From the NCBI GenBank assembly GCA_027579435.1, contig JANBPK010000859.1, positions 1 to 64,000 on the forward strand: DNA of 64,000 bases, in the 5' to 3' direction. Source of the stretch: Candolleomyces eurysporus (Eukaryota; Basidiomycota; Agaricomycetes; Agaricales; Psathyrellaceae). Each line of letters begins with the position of its first letter. The stretch's first letter is position 1. The notes beneath the pieces were generated by a model, which did no database searches, was not told the DNA's origin, and saw only the letters and a list, made by a program, of their open reading frames with translations. The translations under genes and the position numbers were made by a program. Below, in pieces: positions 47,906-59,326 of this stretch.

Positions 47906-48754
47906 TCAAACCCGCAAAGTGACGATTCTAAATAAATGCCCGCCAATACCGGTGATAATTTCCAGTACATCGGACAGATGAACGACCGGTGAGGATGGAA
48001 CATCTGCTCTGGACGACCCCATTGCAGAGCGAAAGATGAAAGTTTCGTCCGACTCGACCGAAAGAAGTCTCTCCACTCCATGCACAATGTTGGCGATCCC
48101 CTCTTGTAGCAATTCCTTCTCTCCAAGGTCTTCTGGGCCTGAGTCTTGATAGGAAGGGGTTTCTAGCAAATCGAGGGTTGAGTCGTCGATTGACAATAAG
48201 GGGGTGAAGAAAGAAAGTAATGGGATATGTAGGGGAGGAGGGGGTGAAGGGGTCCGATCTTTCAAAGGTTGAACAAGGGGATCTGTGCCTCGTTCCCTAG
48301 CGATGGAACACCTGGCAGTATACGCCTCGTCTGGACGAAAGGGTGTTCCTGTTGGATCCAACGGCTTCTTTTCTACTTTTGAGCGGTGGAGAGGCAGGCG
48401 GTGGCTCGAGTTGGACGCAAACGCGCCTTCCTTTGGCCAATCCCATTCTCCACCGATATCCTGAGGCTCCCCCGATAAGGTCGTCTCCCTTGGCCGTTTT
48501 CGAGTGAAAGTAGAATCTGGAGCAATGACATTGTCTGCTGGGGACAGAGAATCCTCTGAAGGAACTGATAAGTCTGAGGATTGGCTGTAGGGAGTTGGCG
48601 GCAATGAGGAAGGGTTGGGAAAGATGTAGAACGAGCATTCCCAGTCCTCCGAAGCGGCGCTCGGATCGGTCGTGGAACGAGCTACAGACGTAGAGCGACC
48701 AGCACTAAACGACTGGGTACGCCCAGCAGAATAGTACAGAGCCATAGTTTGCAC
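47906..48754 (-). CDS. Hypothetical Ser/Pro-rich protein, single exon
   Basis: An open frame of 282 codons starts at 48754 (or at the second Met, 48745). The N-terminal two thirds are low-complexity Ser/Thr/Pro sequence with a basic patch TRKRPRETT. The last 110 residues look more ordered: LHIPLLSFFTPLLSIDDSTL, then ANIVHGVERLLSVESDETFI and LSDVLEIITGIGGHLFRIVT. No known domain was recognised. Its length without stops, plus the helical C-terminus, supports it being a real gene. It is divergent from the Pof3-like gene across about 360 bp. Confidence 0.55.
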   Translation of the reverse strand: MQTMALYYSAGRTQSFSAGRSTSVARSTTDPSAASEDWECSFYIFPNPSSLPPTPYSQSSDLSVPSEDSLSPADNVIAPDSTFTRKRPRETTLSGEPQDIGGEWDWPKEGAFASNSSHRLPLHRSKVEKKPLDPTGTPFRPDEAYTARCSIARERGTDPLVQPLKDRTPSPPPPLHIPLLSFFTPLLSIDDSTLDLLETPSYQDSGPEDLGEKELLQEGIANIVHGVERLLSVESDETFIFRSAMGSSRADVPSSPVVHLSDVLEIITGIGGHLFRIVTLRV

Positions 48755-49111
48755 CAGAGAGTTGGCCGACGTACGGAAATGATATCAACTTTATTTGTAG
48801 CACCCGTGAGAACTGTGATCATTGTCGACACGAACGGAGGCCGTCGTCCGCTCAATGCAAGTCCTATCTGCAGTGTTATCGATGTCTCATATCTACGAAA
48901 TGGGTTTATCTAACCGATGATTTTCAGGTTCGACTCAAGAGAATGGATGAGAAACGAAATTGCTCTGACTCGGCGATTACCTCAGGCTGGCCATAGCGCC
49001 TCCTATTCGCGCATAATTACGTGGCTCGCACGCGTCGCGGTCTTGTGATTTCTTCCTGTGGGAAATATTTAAACGCGACAGTGACTCGTTCCTCATTTAT
49101 CACCAACCACC
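48755..49111. promoter_or_regulatory. Divergent intergenic region upstream of the Pof3-like gene
   Basis: The A/T-rich string AAATATTTAAA at about 49062-49072 lies some 40-50 bp upstream of the F-box gene ATG and could serve as its TATA-like element. The rest should include the promoter of the leftward gene. Confidence 0.4.
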
Positions 49112-50773
49112 ATGTCCTGGAAGCGCGAATTCACGACCGGGGTACAAAATTTTCGCAAGGGAGAGTTCGAACTTGCTTTGGGAAACTTCAACCAGGTCCA
49201 TCTCTACGTCTGGCCAGTCTCTGCTGGATGAACTAACGATTTGTATACTCAGGCTCTCGAGCAAGGAGGCCAAGGAGAATATCTTATCTACGACTCGCGC
49301 TCCGCCGTGTTAGAGAAGCTGGGCCGTAGAAAAGAGGCCATCGCGGATGCGAGGAAGACGATAGAAGTCGCCCCGGAGCAATGGCAGGGTTATGCACGAG
49401 CTGCACGCCTATTTCTTCTCGTCCAGAAGTTCGATGCAGCCACGAAGGTGGTTAATGTCGCCCTGCAGAAATTCAAAGAAGACGATTCAAAGCGGCGTCA
49501 AGACTTCATCACCCTCAAAAACGATATCGCTGTCGCTCAAGAGGAATATGTGCGCAGGACGACAAATCAATGGACTCGCCTTCCTGTCGAGTTATTCAAC
49601 GCGATTGCCTTGACGCTGGTCGAAGAGAAACCCAGCCAAGTGATCCCTCTATCGCTTGTTTGTAAAGACTGGAGGAGTGTTGTGGAAAACAACCCTCGTC
49701 TTTGGGGAACCCTCGTTCTGGGTCGCTTCCGCCCTCATATCAAAGCAAAACACTGGATCGAGCGATCAGGAGGCAGCATCCATACTTTGCAAGTTCGTGC
49801 CACTGCTTGTGACAGAGCCAGGTGGGATGGAGAAGGCTTGGAGGGCCTCCAATGGGACCAACTTCGTGTATGCAAGATAGAGGAATGGGACATATGCCAA
49901 TTCCTAACGCGATCTGGGCTTGTCTCCAGCCTGACCTCTCTACTTCGATACGAATTCGACAACGAAAATCGATCAAGACAACCCCCTTTCCACGGCTCGT
50001 GGCCAGTACAACATCTCGCCCTCAGAGGGACGATCTTGCCACAATCCTTCTCCGCGCTCTCAGAACGCAGTCTTACCACCATCATTCTCCGAAGGGTTAC
50101 TGGCCATGCAAAGCTTATTCTCGAGTCCCACCCCAACCTAGAGACCCTTGTTCTCGACAGAGCTGAACTTCCCTTGGGAGGGATACCAGAGACCATGCCC
50201 TATCTCAAACAATTGGAGATTCGTCAAATCTCGCGACAAATGCTTCCCATCCTCAATCTCCCCATGCCACAACTCAATTCTCTTCACATCGAGAGCAGCC
50301 CATACACCCTGAGCGCGGATTTCGATTCTCTGCGGACCAAGAGTTCCGGAAAACTCACAACGCTCATACTCAAAGGGATGCCGATGGGCGATCCAACTCA
50401 AGTCATTGAACTTCTAAAGGCCAACCCGTTGCTCGCAACGTTCGAGCTTTCCAGTATCCATGCGGGAGCTGTTCGCGTCGTCGAAGCCTTGGGTGCTTAC
50501 GATTCAGATTCGGACCAGATGCCTTCTGATCCCTCTGAAGCGATTTGCCCTTTGCTCACCCATCTCGACTTCTCTGACTGCAACGACATGCGCACTGGGC
50601 CCTTAGTCCGTCTGACGAGAATGCGCAACGGCCTCGCCGCTCCTTCATTCTTCCGACGTATCGAATCATTGATTGTCAATAGATGCGAGAAGTTGGAACC
50701 AGAGTGGAACCCATGGTTCTCGAGCAACATTGATAATTTTCGTTTCATCTACTCGAACAATAGAAGAAGATAA
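49112..50773 (+). CDS. TPR/F-box/LRR protein, Pof3/Dia2-like SCF subunit
   Basis: Exon 1 (49112-49192) reads MSWKREFTTGVQNFRKGEFE. After one intron the rest is a single long exon. TPR-like helices come first (ALEQGGQGEYLIYDSRSAVL, IADARKTIEVAPEQWQGYAR). The F-box follows (TRLPVELFNAIALTL, then VIPLSLVCKDWRSVVENNPRLW), and then a series of leucine-rich repeats to the end. The order TPR then F-box then LRR is that of fission yeast Pof3 and budding yeast Dia2. These are SCF ubiquitin ligase receptors acting at replication forks and in genome stability. The same arrangement is also found in lineage-specific agaricomycete F-box families, so one-to-one orthology is not certain. No breaks were seen. 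Confidence 0.8.
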
Positions 50774-51530
50774 TGTGAGTTACCCGTTTGGCTTCCTGAT
50801 TATTATCCATGAAACTTATACTTGCTAGAGACGATACATTGGCTCGCACTAACCCTCACGGACGTTGGTATATGTATATACGCGAAATTAAAACCCTATT
50901 TATGCAGCCGTGGTACCTGAAATCTGAAACCCGGACGACGGACTGTGAACAAATCGGAAAGACTCGCATCTGTCTACGGATTCGGATGGTGTATTTGAGC
51001 GCTTGCTTACTCTAATACTCTTCGATCGGAGTCGCTTCACCGCGGACTGCAGGGTGATGAATATCAGGGACTTTGACGTGGCTGATGAGAGGACGTCATG
51101 TGCAGAAGAGACCTTTCTCGCCTCCTTCGAGTTATCGACATATCTTCCTCCTTAGGCATCCCTGCGGAATATGAGTGGAAGAGTTGCTCTGTTCGAAGTT
51201 ATCGCCGCATTTAATTTGTAGAAGGTTGAGAGATCTTGCCAAGCATGCGTTACCGGCGATAGTCGTGTCAGAACAGTCAACATCTCGACAGGAGCGTTGC
51301 GGGATGTGTCATGAATATGGTAGTCGTTCCCGCAGGCTGACGAATTTTGCAAAGAGAACGTGGAAAACCTCCGACCGCGGCGGGCGATAAGCGAGTCTCA
51401 GACACTGCTTACTACGCGCGACGCGGACGTTTATCTAGTTCCAGTATGACTCGGCTAGTGGGAACCGACAGGTTCTACCCTCGCCCCGAGTGTTAACTGG
51501 CTCTGTCCAGTCAGCTAATCCACTGGCACA
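50774..51530. other. Intergenic, nothing recognised
   Basis: About 760 bp between two rightward genes. Short plus frames at 50809-51015 and 51175-51390 have no supporting features. The palindrome seen upstream of the three later barrel genes is absent here. Confidence 0.4.
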
Positions 51531-52314
51531 ATGGAGTCCAATACAGCGCTGGCTCCAGAGATTATCTGGTTCAACCCTTCAGAAGAGTACCTTGAGGACC
51601 CTCGGAAGATGCTCGGCCTTATCCACCAGAGCTCGGCAAGGAAAGGCATGCTGTGGTATGTGGTGGTCTTTCGCGTTGACTTGCTTTTTCATAGAGTTTT
51701 CGTCAGCTCTTATTATGGCGTAGACCTCGACGATGAGGAAACTGGTGTTTGGGTTATGGGTGAGTCCGATTTACCCTGCCAGCGGTCGCTGTATTGACGC
51801 TGGCGGCAGGTTGGCAAACTTTAAGTCACCACCAACAGTTCATGGCAGACGCGTCTTATGTCGACTTTATTATCCCAGTTATGGATTCGATGGTAGGAAC
51901 GGGCGAAATTACCCAGCTGTTGCTGCAAGACGGCCAAGAGCTCTCTAGAGCTCTGAAGGCGCCCCTCACTGCGTTCATATACATCACTTTGAGGCCCCTA
52001 CACGACCGCGCTTATGAGCTTGAACCTCTGGTGCGGAAAATGCGTAACGAGATGAAAACAATACCAGGATGTCATGGGGCATGTTGGGGCCCTTCCGTAG
52101 AACGGAAAAATACGGAAGTTGGGGTGGTTGGCTGGCGGAGCATGACGGTGTGTCTCTCGATCCACTTCTTATTATTTTTCTGAGATTGTCCCTGCTATAG
52201 GACCGAGATAACGCTGTGAGAGGTCGATTAGCCCCAATCATCCAGCGCGTGCGTGAAATCAGCGATGTCGAGATACGATACGCTAGGTTCTCTGCTGGCA
52301 GCGAGAGTCCGTGA
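51531..52314 (+). CDS. Diverged dimeric alpha/beta-barrel-like protein
   Basis: Three or four exons give about 200 residues starting MESNTALAPEIIWFNPSEEY. After two introns the frame reads GWQTLSHHQQFMADASY, then PLTAFIYITLRPLHDRAYEL and VGVVGWRSMTDRDNAVRGRL, ending ARFSAGSESP. The order W-x-T-x-x-x-H-H, then V-x-G-W-x-S-x-x-x-x-x-A-V, parallels EWETYEHHKNL and VIGWDSVKAHVDAV in the three genes downstream. It therefore appears to be a distant member of the same family, with the fold of two ferredoxin-like ABM-type halves. No catalytic residue is evident. The relation is inferred by eye. Confidence 0.65.
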
Positions 52315-52742
52315 CGGACTTTATTTCGCTTTTTCACATTTCATCATCTTTTGGGCACGGCGGTGTGTATTTATATATCTTTCGGGACATTTTTCTTATT
52401 CATTATTCACCCTGGGCTGGTTGTAAAACGAGATTATACCGTACTAATCGCATATCAATTGTCAGCAACTCTTTCATGACATCCCTCCCAACGTGGATCG
52501 TAACAAAATTGGAGCCCCGGTATTGGTTTTGAAATCGTCGAAGTCCATTTCTCCGTCTGTCGAAGCCCCGCGTATAGAATAACTCCATGCAAATTTCTGT
52601 CTCCACATGGAATTGCTCATACACTTGTCAGACGTCTGACGAAGCAAATGAACTCCTCCTCTGGACTTGTACAGAAGGACTGAACCGTGTCTAGTTCTCG
52701 TCTACTACGTCTTGCTGAACCCCCACCTATTAGGCTGCCATC
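52315..52742. promoter_or_regulatory. Upstream region of barrel gene 1
   Basis: About 52370-52620 is similar to 53650-53900 upstream of gene 2, so the upstream sequence was duplicated with the gene. It holds a palindrome at 52627-52640 and a degenerate TATA (TACAGAAG, 52670-52677). Confidence 0.6.
52627..52640. promoter_or_regulatory. Perfect 14-bp palindrome GTCAGACGTCTGAC
   Basis: It ends 103 bases before the ATG at 52743. It contains an ACGT core of the kind bound by bZIP factors. The same element is at matching distance in the two downstream paralogues. Confidence 0.6.
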
Positions 52743-53526
52743 ATGCCTATCGTTGAAGTCGCCACCATCCCTGCCTCTCAGGCCTACATTGACAATCCTG
52801 ACATCCTTAAGCCGACTCTCGATTGGATCGCTAAGGCACCTGGTTTCATCAAGTAAGCACCGAGCATCTATGTGCAATACCAACAAGTGCTAACACATCT
52901 TTCTTCAGGCAATGGACTGGTTTGAGGGTCGAAGATGGAAAAACCGTCTATCATGTTATCGGTGAGACCAACTAAGTTCGCTTCAACCCAATCACAACTG
53001 ATCCTCTCTGGTACCACAGAATGGGAGACCTATGAACACCACAAAAATCTTCCATCCCTCCCCAACTTCCAAGAGCTCATCGACCTTAGCAAACCTTGCT
53101 TTGCGGGTGCTCCCACCATCTTCCACGTCCCTTTTGAGGTGCCGGCAGACGGTGCATTTGATGCACCCATCACCGAATTTTGCTTCGCCAAACCGAAGAA
53201 TGCGGAGCAGAAATCCGAGGTTGTTGACCTCCTGAACAGTTTGACGAAGGGCCTCGATAAGTGCTATGGTCCCGCGCTTGGAACCACCAGAGAGGATTCT
53301 AACACTATCGGTTTGGTCATTGGTTGGGATAGCGTGAAGGTTTGTGCTTAGNTTTTTTTTTTTTTTGCTTGGCGGGTTGGCTCAAAAACTGATACCATTA
53401 TCAATTATTGGGTTGCTACAGGCTCACGTTGACGCTGTTGCTGGCCACGAGACTGTTGCCAAGATAGCCGGTCTTGCAGACCTCGAGGTGTTGCATGCTC
53501 CTTTGAAGAAACACGTTACGGCTTGA
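52743..53526 (+). CDS. Small dimeric alpha/beta-barrel (ABM-like) protein, copy 1
   Basis: Four exons; the protein begins MPIVEVATIPASQAYIDNPD, then LKPTLDWIAKAPGFIKQWTG, LRVEDGKTVYHVIEWETYEH and LPNFQELIDLSKPCFAGAPT. The last exon reads AHVDAVAGHETVAKIAGLAD and ends LHAPLKKHVTA. The two halves (each with a strand-helix-strand and a W-E/D-S/T motif) suggest a fused pair of ABM/stress-response barrel folds. Such proteins range from monooxygenases to non-catalytic binders; the function is not deducible. The last intron carries a long T run with an N at 53352. Close to copies 2 and 3 in both exons and intron positions. Confidence 0.82.
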
Positions 53527-53927
53527 GGGCGTAAGCTTGATCTAAGAACAGGAATGATAAAAGTTGTACCATACTTCTTTAGGCGAAGTCTTGCTTGCCA
53601 CTACCGAATTGAATTCGCCAAACTATTGAGCCCGATTCTCGTCCTACGGTATGTATTTGCATATCTTTCGGGACAATCTTTTTAATCATAATTCATGCTG
53701 GGCTGGTTGTACAAGCGAGCTCAGACCGTACTCATCGCATATCAATTGTCAGCAACTCTTTCATAACGTTCCTCCGGTACCCAACGCGAATAACCCGAAT
53801 CGGAGAACCAGTACTGAAGTTGAGATCTTCGAAGTCCATTCGTCTGCTTATCGAAGGCGGCCCCGCGTACAGAATAACCCCATGCAAAAGCTGATTCTGC
53901 TCCCGTATAGACTTGCTTATCCACTTG

Positions 53928-53939
53928 TCAAACGTCTGA
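53928..53939. promoter_or_regulatory. Palindrome of barrel gene 2 with one mismatch (TCAAACGTCTGA)
   Basis: It ends 102 bases before the ATG at 54041. A single G-to-A change breaks the symmetry seen in copies 1 and 3. Confidence 0.55.
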
Positions 53940-53969
53940 TGAGGAAAATGAACTCTTCTTTCGAGCTTG

Positions 53970-53977
53970 TATAAAAG
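53970..53977 (+). promoter_or_regulatory. TATA box of barrel gene 2 (TATAAAAG)
   Basis: It begins 71 bases before the ATG. Corresponding positions in copies 1 and 3 read TACAGAAG and TACAAAAG, so only copy 2 keeps the consensus. Confidence 0.6.
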
Positions 53978-54040
53978 GATCGGACCGAGCCATTCTTGCC
54001 TACCACGTCTCCTTACTGGACTCCCATCTAGTCTGCCATA

Positions 54041-54806
54041 ATGCCTATCGTCGAGGTCGCTACCATCCCCGCCTCTCAGGCCTACATTGACAATCCCGAC
54101 ATCCTGAAACCGACTCTCGACTGGATCGCCAAGGCGCCTGGTTTCATCAAGTAAGCACCGAGCCGGTACTATGAGCACTACCACCAAGTGCTAACACACT
54201 GTTTCTTCAGGCAATGGACTGGCTTGCGAGTCGAGGATGGAAAGACTGTTTACCACATCATTGGTGAGACAAGCCAAGTTCGCTTCAACCCAATCACGAC
54301 TAATTCTCTCTTGGTACCACAGAATGGGAGACCTATGAGCACCACAAAAATTTGCCATCGCTCCCCAACTTCCAAGAGCTCATCGATCTGAGCAAGCCTT
54401 GCTTTGCGGGTGCTCCCACCATCTTCCACGTACCGTTTGGGGTGCCTGCAGATGGTGCATTTGACGCACCCGTCACCGAATTCTGCTTCGCCAAACCGAA
54501 GAATGCGGAACAGAAATCCGAGGTCGTTGACCTCCTGACTAGTTTGGCGACGAGCTTAAATGGATGCTATGGTCCCACCTTTGGAATCACCAGAGAGGAT
54601 GCTAACACTCTCTGTATAGTCATTGGTTGGGATAGCGTGAAGGTTTGTGTTTGATTTTTGCATGGCGGGTTGGCTCAGGACTGACTATCAGGGTGTTACA
54701 GGCTCATATTGACGCTGTTACTGGCCATGAAGGTGTTGCCAAGCTAGCCGGTCTTGCGGACCTCGAGGTTTTGCATGCTCCTTTGAAGAAGCATGTTATC
54801 GCGTGA
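54041..54806 (+). CDS. Small dimeric alpha/beta-barrel (ABM-like) protein, copy 2
   Basis: Same exon plan as copy 1, starting MPIVEVATIPASQAYIDNPD with FIKQWTGLRVEDGKTVYHII. The middle has FHVPFGVPADGAFDAPVTEF where copies 1 and 3 have PFEVPAD. The segment DLLTSLATSLNGCYGPTFGI and the end LHAPLKKHVIA distinguish it. All introns have intact GT and AG sites and the frame is open throughout. With its consensus TATA box it may be the most strongly expressed member, an inference from promoter sequence only. Confidence 0.82.
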
Positions 54807-54933
54807 AGCTGTAAGCTGGAACTTAACAAAAGTCATAAAAGTTGTACAATACTCTCCGGCGAAGTCTTGCCGCTACCGAATTGAATTCTCCAAGCTATTT
54901 TCATCTTCCCGCATAGACTTGCTTATGCACTTG

Positions 54934-54945
54934 TCAGACGTCTGA
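54934..54945. promoter_or_regulatory. Perfect 12-bp palindrome TCAGACGTCTGA of barrel gene 3
   Basis: It ends 103 bases before the ATG at 55048, matching the position in copy 1. Confidence 0.6.
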
Positions 54946-55047
54946 TGAGGGAAATGAACTCTTCTTTTGAGCTTGTACAAAAGGATCGGACCGAGCCTAA
55001 TTTTGCCTACGACGTCTTCTTGCTGGACTCCCATCTAGTCTGCCATC

Positions 55048-55820
55048 ATGCCTATTGTCGAGATCGCCACCGTCCCCGCCTCTCAGGCCTACATTGACAA
55101 TCCCGACATTTTGAAGCCCACTCTCGATTGGATCGCCAAGGCGCCTGGTTTCATCAAGTAAGCCGCACTGATCCCCTATGCGCGATACCATCAAGTGCTA
55201 ACACATCTCTTTTTTCAGGCAATGGACTGGTTTGCGGGTCGAAGATGGAAAAACCGTCTATCACATCATTGGTGAGCGACCAAACTCGCTTCGACCCAAT
55301 CACGACTGATCCTCTCTGGTATCACAGAATGGGAGACCTATGAGCACCATAAAAATTTGCCGTCTCTCCCCAACTTCCAGGAGCTCATCGATCTGAGCAA
55401 GCCTTGCTTTGCGAGTGCTCCCACCATCTTCCACGTCCCCTTTGAGGTGCCGGCAGATGATGCATTTGACGCACCCGTCACCGAATTCTGCTTCGCCAAG
55501 CCGAAGAATGCAGAGCAGAAATCTGAGGTCGGTGACCTCATGGTCAGTTTGACGAAGACCTTCAATGGATGTCATGGTCCCGCCTTTGGAATCACCAGAG
55601 AGGATGCTAACCATCTCTGTATAGTAATTGGCTGGGATAGCGTGAAGGTTTGTGCTTGGTTTTTGCATGGCAGGTTGGCTCAGGACTGATATCGTTGACT
55701 ATTGGGGTGTTACAGGCTCATGTTGACGCTGTTACTCGCCATGAAGGTGTTGCTAAGCTAGCGTGTCTTGCAGACCTCGAGGTTTTGCATGCTCCTTTGA
55801 AGAAGCATGTTACCGCGTGA
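55048..55820 (+). CDS. Small dimeric alpha/beta-barrel (ABM-like) protein, copy 3
   Basis: The start reads MPIVEIATVPASQAYIDNPD. The exon structure is as in copies 1 and 2. Changes specific to this copy include CFASAPT for CFAGAPT, PADDAFDAP for PADGAFDAP, DLMVSLTKTFNGCHGPAFGI, AVTRHEGVAKLACLAD and the end LHAPLKKHVTA. Replacement of small Gly residues in three places, plus a weaker TATA (TACAAAAG at 54976-54983), could mean relaxed constraint, but the frame and splice sites are intact. The spacing from copy 2 is only about 240 bp. Confidence 0.8.
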
Positions 55821-56143
55821 AGCTGTAAGCTTAATCTGAAAAGGAGTCATAAAAGTTGTACAATACTCTCAGGCGAAGTCTTGCCGCTACCGAATTGAAT
55901 TCGCCAAACTATTCTCATCTTCCCGGCATTTGTTCAGAATGACGCTAATTGCGAGAAAGTATGCCAATTTCTCCGCGATTATACTTGGATGTTTATCACT
56001 TCCCTACTCTCAGACACGGTGCTTCCTTTCTTCTTCTGCAGCTGACTGATATACGACTACCCTTATCTACTTCGTACCTCCCATCTTCATTGGCCAGTTC
56101 TTGACCCACTCACAGCATTCCGTCCCCACAAAGTAAAGGCGCG
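55821..56143. other. Intergenic before the metallo-hydrolase gene
   Basis: The first 90 bases resemble the 3' flank of barrel copy 2. The last 150 bases are C/T-rich, typical of a fungal promoter and leader. Nothing else is seen. Confidence 0.4.
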
Positions 56144-57094
56144 ATGTCACTACCCGCCCCCGCCAAAAACCAAGCGTTCTGCATTATCTCTGCACTGGAG
56201 TCGGGACACATGACGGTCCCTAACAAATATGTCATCCAACCTTCCGAACCGGGCTCGATAACGAAAATGCCCTCACTCTCCTTCCTTCTCCAACACTCGT
56301 TCCGACAAGAGAAGTTCCTCTTCGATCTCGGTATACGCCGCAACATCGAAACATACCCTGCCCTCATATACCAAGAACTCAAGTCGGGCGAGGTCCCCGT
56401 GTCCACACCGCAAACGGTGGTAGAGTCCCTCGTCAAGGGTGGTCTCGCCCCCGACGACATCGACCACGTCGCCATCTCGCACGTCCACTGGGACCATATC
56501 GGGAACACCGAGCTCTTCACGGGCAAAACCAGGTTCATCTTGAGCGAAGAAGGCAAGGGCCTCATCGCCTCTGCGTACCCCGAGAACCCCAAGTCCGAGT
56601 TCCTCACCAACATCCCACCGGCGGAGCAGACGGTGTACCTCCCCGTGGAGGACAGCGAGACGGTGCAGTGGAGGCCCGCGGGGCCTTTCCCCCGCGCGTA
56701 TGATTTCTACGGCGACGGGAGCCTGTACATCGTCGATTCGCCCGGCCACTTGCCAGGCCACATCAACATCCTCGCGCGAACCTCGGATGACGGGAGCTGG
56801 ATCTTCCTTGCGGGGGACAGCGTACATCATTGGCATATCATGGATGGGACGGCTCAGATCGCGGTGGGTGTCGAAGAGGATCCCTCCTTTTGCTTGCATC
56901 GCGATCTGGCCAAGGCTGAGGAGCATATCGAGCGCATTAAAGAGTTCGATGCGCTCCCGAGGACGGAGGTTATTCTCGCCCATGACGAGCCCTGGTATGA
57001 AAAGAATAAGGGGGGTCCTTACTTCTTCCCGGGGACCATTCCAGCGATCGGTGCTCGCAAGGATGGCGAAGCGAAACCAAGTGTACTGCAATAG
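56144..57094 (+). CDS. Metallo-beta-lactamase-fold hydrolase (lactonase-like)
   Basis: A single uninterrupted frame of 316 codons, unusual among the intron-rich neighbours. The zinc-binding motif is SHVHWDHIGN (HxHxDH). Further ligands come from DSPGHLPGHINI and LAGDSVHHWHIMDG, with AHDEPWYEKN near the end. The N-terminal strand FLFDLGIRRNIETYP fits the fold. The closest well-known types are quorum-quenching lactonases (AttM/AhlD-like) and related fungal hydrolases acting on lactones or esters; the substrate is not known. Codons in 56400-56950 are markedly GC-rich at third positions compared with neighbours. No signal peptide is apparent, so it is probably cytosolic. Confidence 0.88.
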   Translation: MSLPAPAKNQAFCIISALESGHMTVPNKYVIQPSEPGSITKMPSLSFLLQHSFRQEKFLFDLGIRRNIETYPALIYQELKSGEVPVSTPQTVVESLVKGGLAPDDIDHVAISHVHWDHIGNTELFTGKTRFILSEEGKGLIASAYPENPKSEFLTNIPPAEQTVYLPVEDSETVQWRPAGPFPRAYDFYGDGSLYIVDSPGHLPGHINILARTSDDGSWIFLAGDSVHHWHIMDGTAQIAVGVEEDPSFCLHRDLAKAEEHIERIKEFDALPRTEVILAHDEPWYEKNKGGPYFFPGTIPAIGARKDGEAKPSVLQ

Positions 57095-57194
57095 ATGGAT
57101 TGAGATGTATCAACGTACTCCGGATTAAAGCTAAAGGTCCATGTCCTAGATACCGCGTATACAATGACATACATTGATGTATTTTTGACTGCAT

Positions 57195-58594
<1,400 letters not shown>

Positions 58595-58902
58595 ATTGAG
58601 GTCCACCACTGCAGGGTGTACGTTTAAATACCCGCATTATGCCTCGGATTTGGAGTGACCCACTTTTGATTGAGAATTAATCTGGGGAGAAGGGGAGGGT
58701 ACGATTGAGAAGCGTGGATGCTGCAGAGAAACGACGATTTAAAGATTTCCCTGACTCGGCCAGGTACTCTTTTTACTTCAGGGGCGCTCCTTCCAAATGC
58801 GCTTACTACCTCGGGCACGTGATCGGCCATTTTGTCTCGTCATCAGTTCCGAGTCCTCTTGACGCGCTTGACCGGGACCTCTACCTCCACCACTCTTCAG
58901 CC
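58595..58902. promoter_or_regulatory. Divergent promoter region between DAHP synthase and TIM9
   Basis: 308 bp between outward start codons. Short T/A-rich patches exist on each side, but no clear TATA box or repeated element. Confidence 0.45.
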
Positions 58903-59326
58903 ATGGATTTCTCAAACTTCAATGCGGCCGAGCAGGCTCATATGACCAAGGTCATTGAGAAGAAGCAGGTATGCGCATGCACTCTCAAAAGCCGCATCGG
59001 ACTCACCCAGTTCTCGTCAGATGCAAGATTTCTTGAGGCTGTATTCTAACATTGTCGACAAGTGCTTCAACACGTGCTGCAACGACTTTACGAGCAAGGC
59101 TCTCTCCTCGAAGGAGGTCCGTTTACTTTTATCATCCAATTGTGACCGTGCAACTAACAACTCTACAGGAAACATGTATTTCAAACTGCTTTGACAAGTT
59201 CACGAAGCATACTGAGCGGGTAGGGGCGAGGTTTGCAGAGGCCAACGCAGGTGAGTATCCTTCGTTGCATTCCGGTCGAACCGGCTCTCAACCACTGTTT
59301 AGAAACTGCTGCAGGGGGCAAGTAAC
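58903..59326 (+). CDS. TIM9: Tim9, small TIM chaperone of the mitochondrial intermembrane space
   Basis: Four exons code 88 residues, the usual Tim9 size. Exon 1 is [20 protein letters not shown]; exon 2 starts [20 protein letters not shown]. The twin CX3C motif is CFNTC and CISNC, spaced as in small TIMs. The last exon ends ETAAGGK. Tim9 pairs with Tim10 to escort hydrophobic carrier proteins to the inner membrane, and is imported and folded through Mia40 by its disulfides. The downstream sequence 59327-59598 has no gene. Confidence 0.95.

Larger units (their letters stand above)
53527..54040. promoter_or_regulatory. Region between barrel genes 1 and 2
   Basis: It holds the 3' end of gene 1 and the promoter of gene 2. 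About 53650-53900 repeats the upstream block of gene 1 (CTTTCGGGACA, GCTGGGCTGGTTGTA, GCATATCAATTGTCAGCAAC). Confidence 0.6.
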
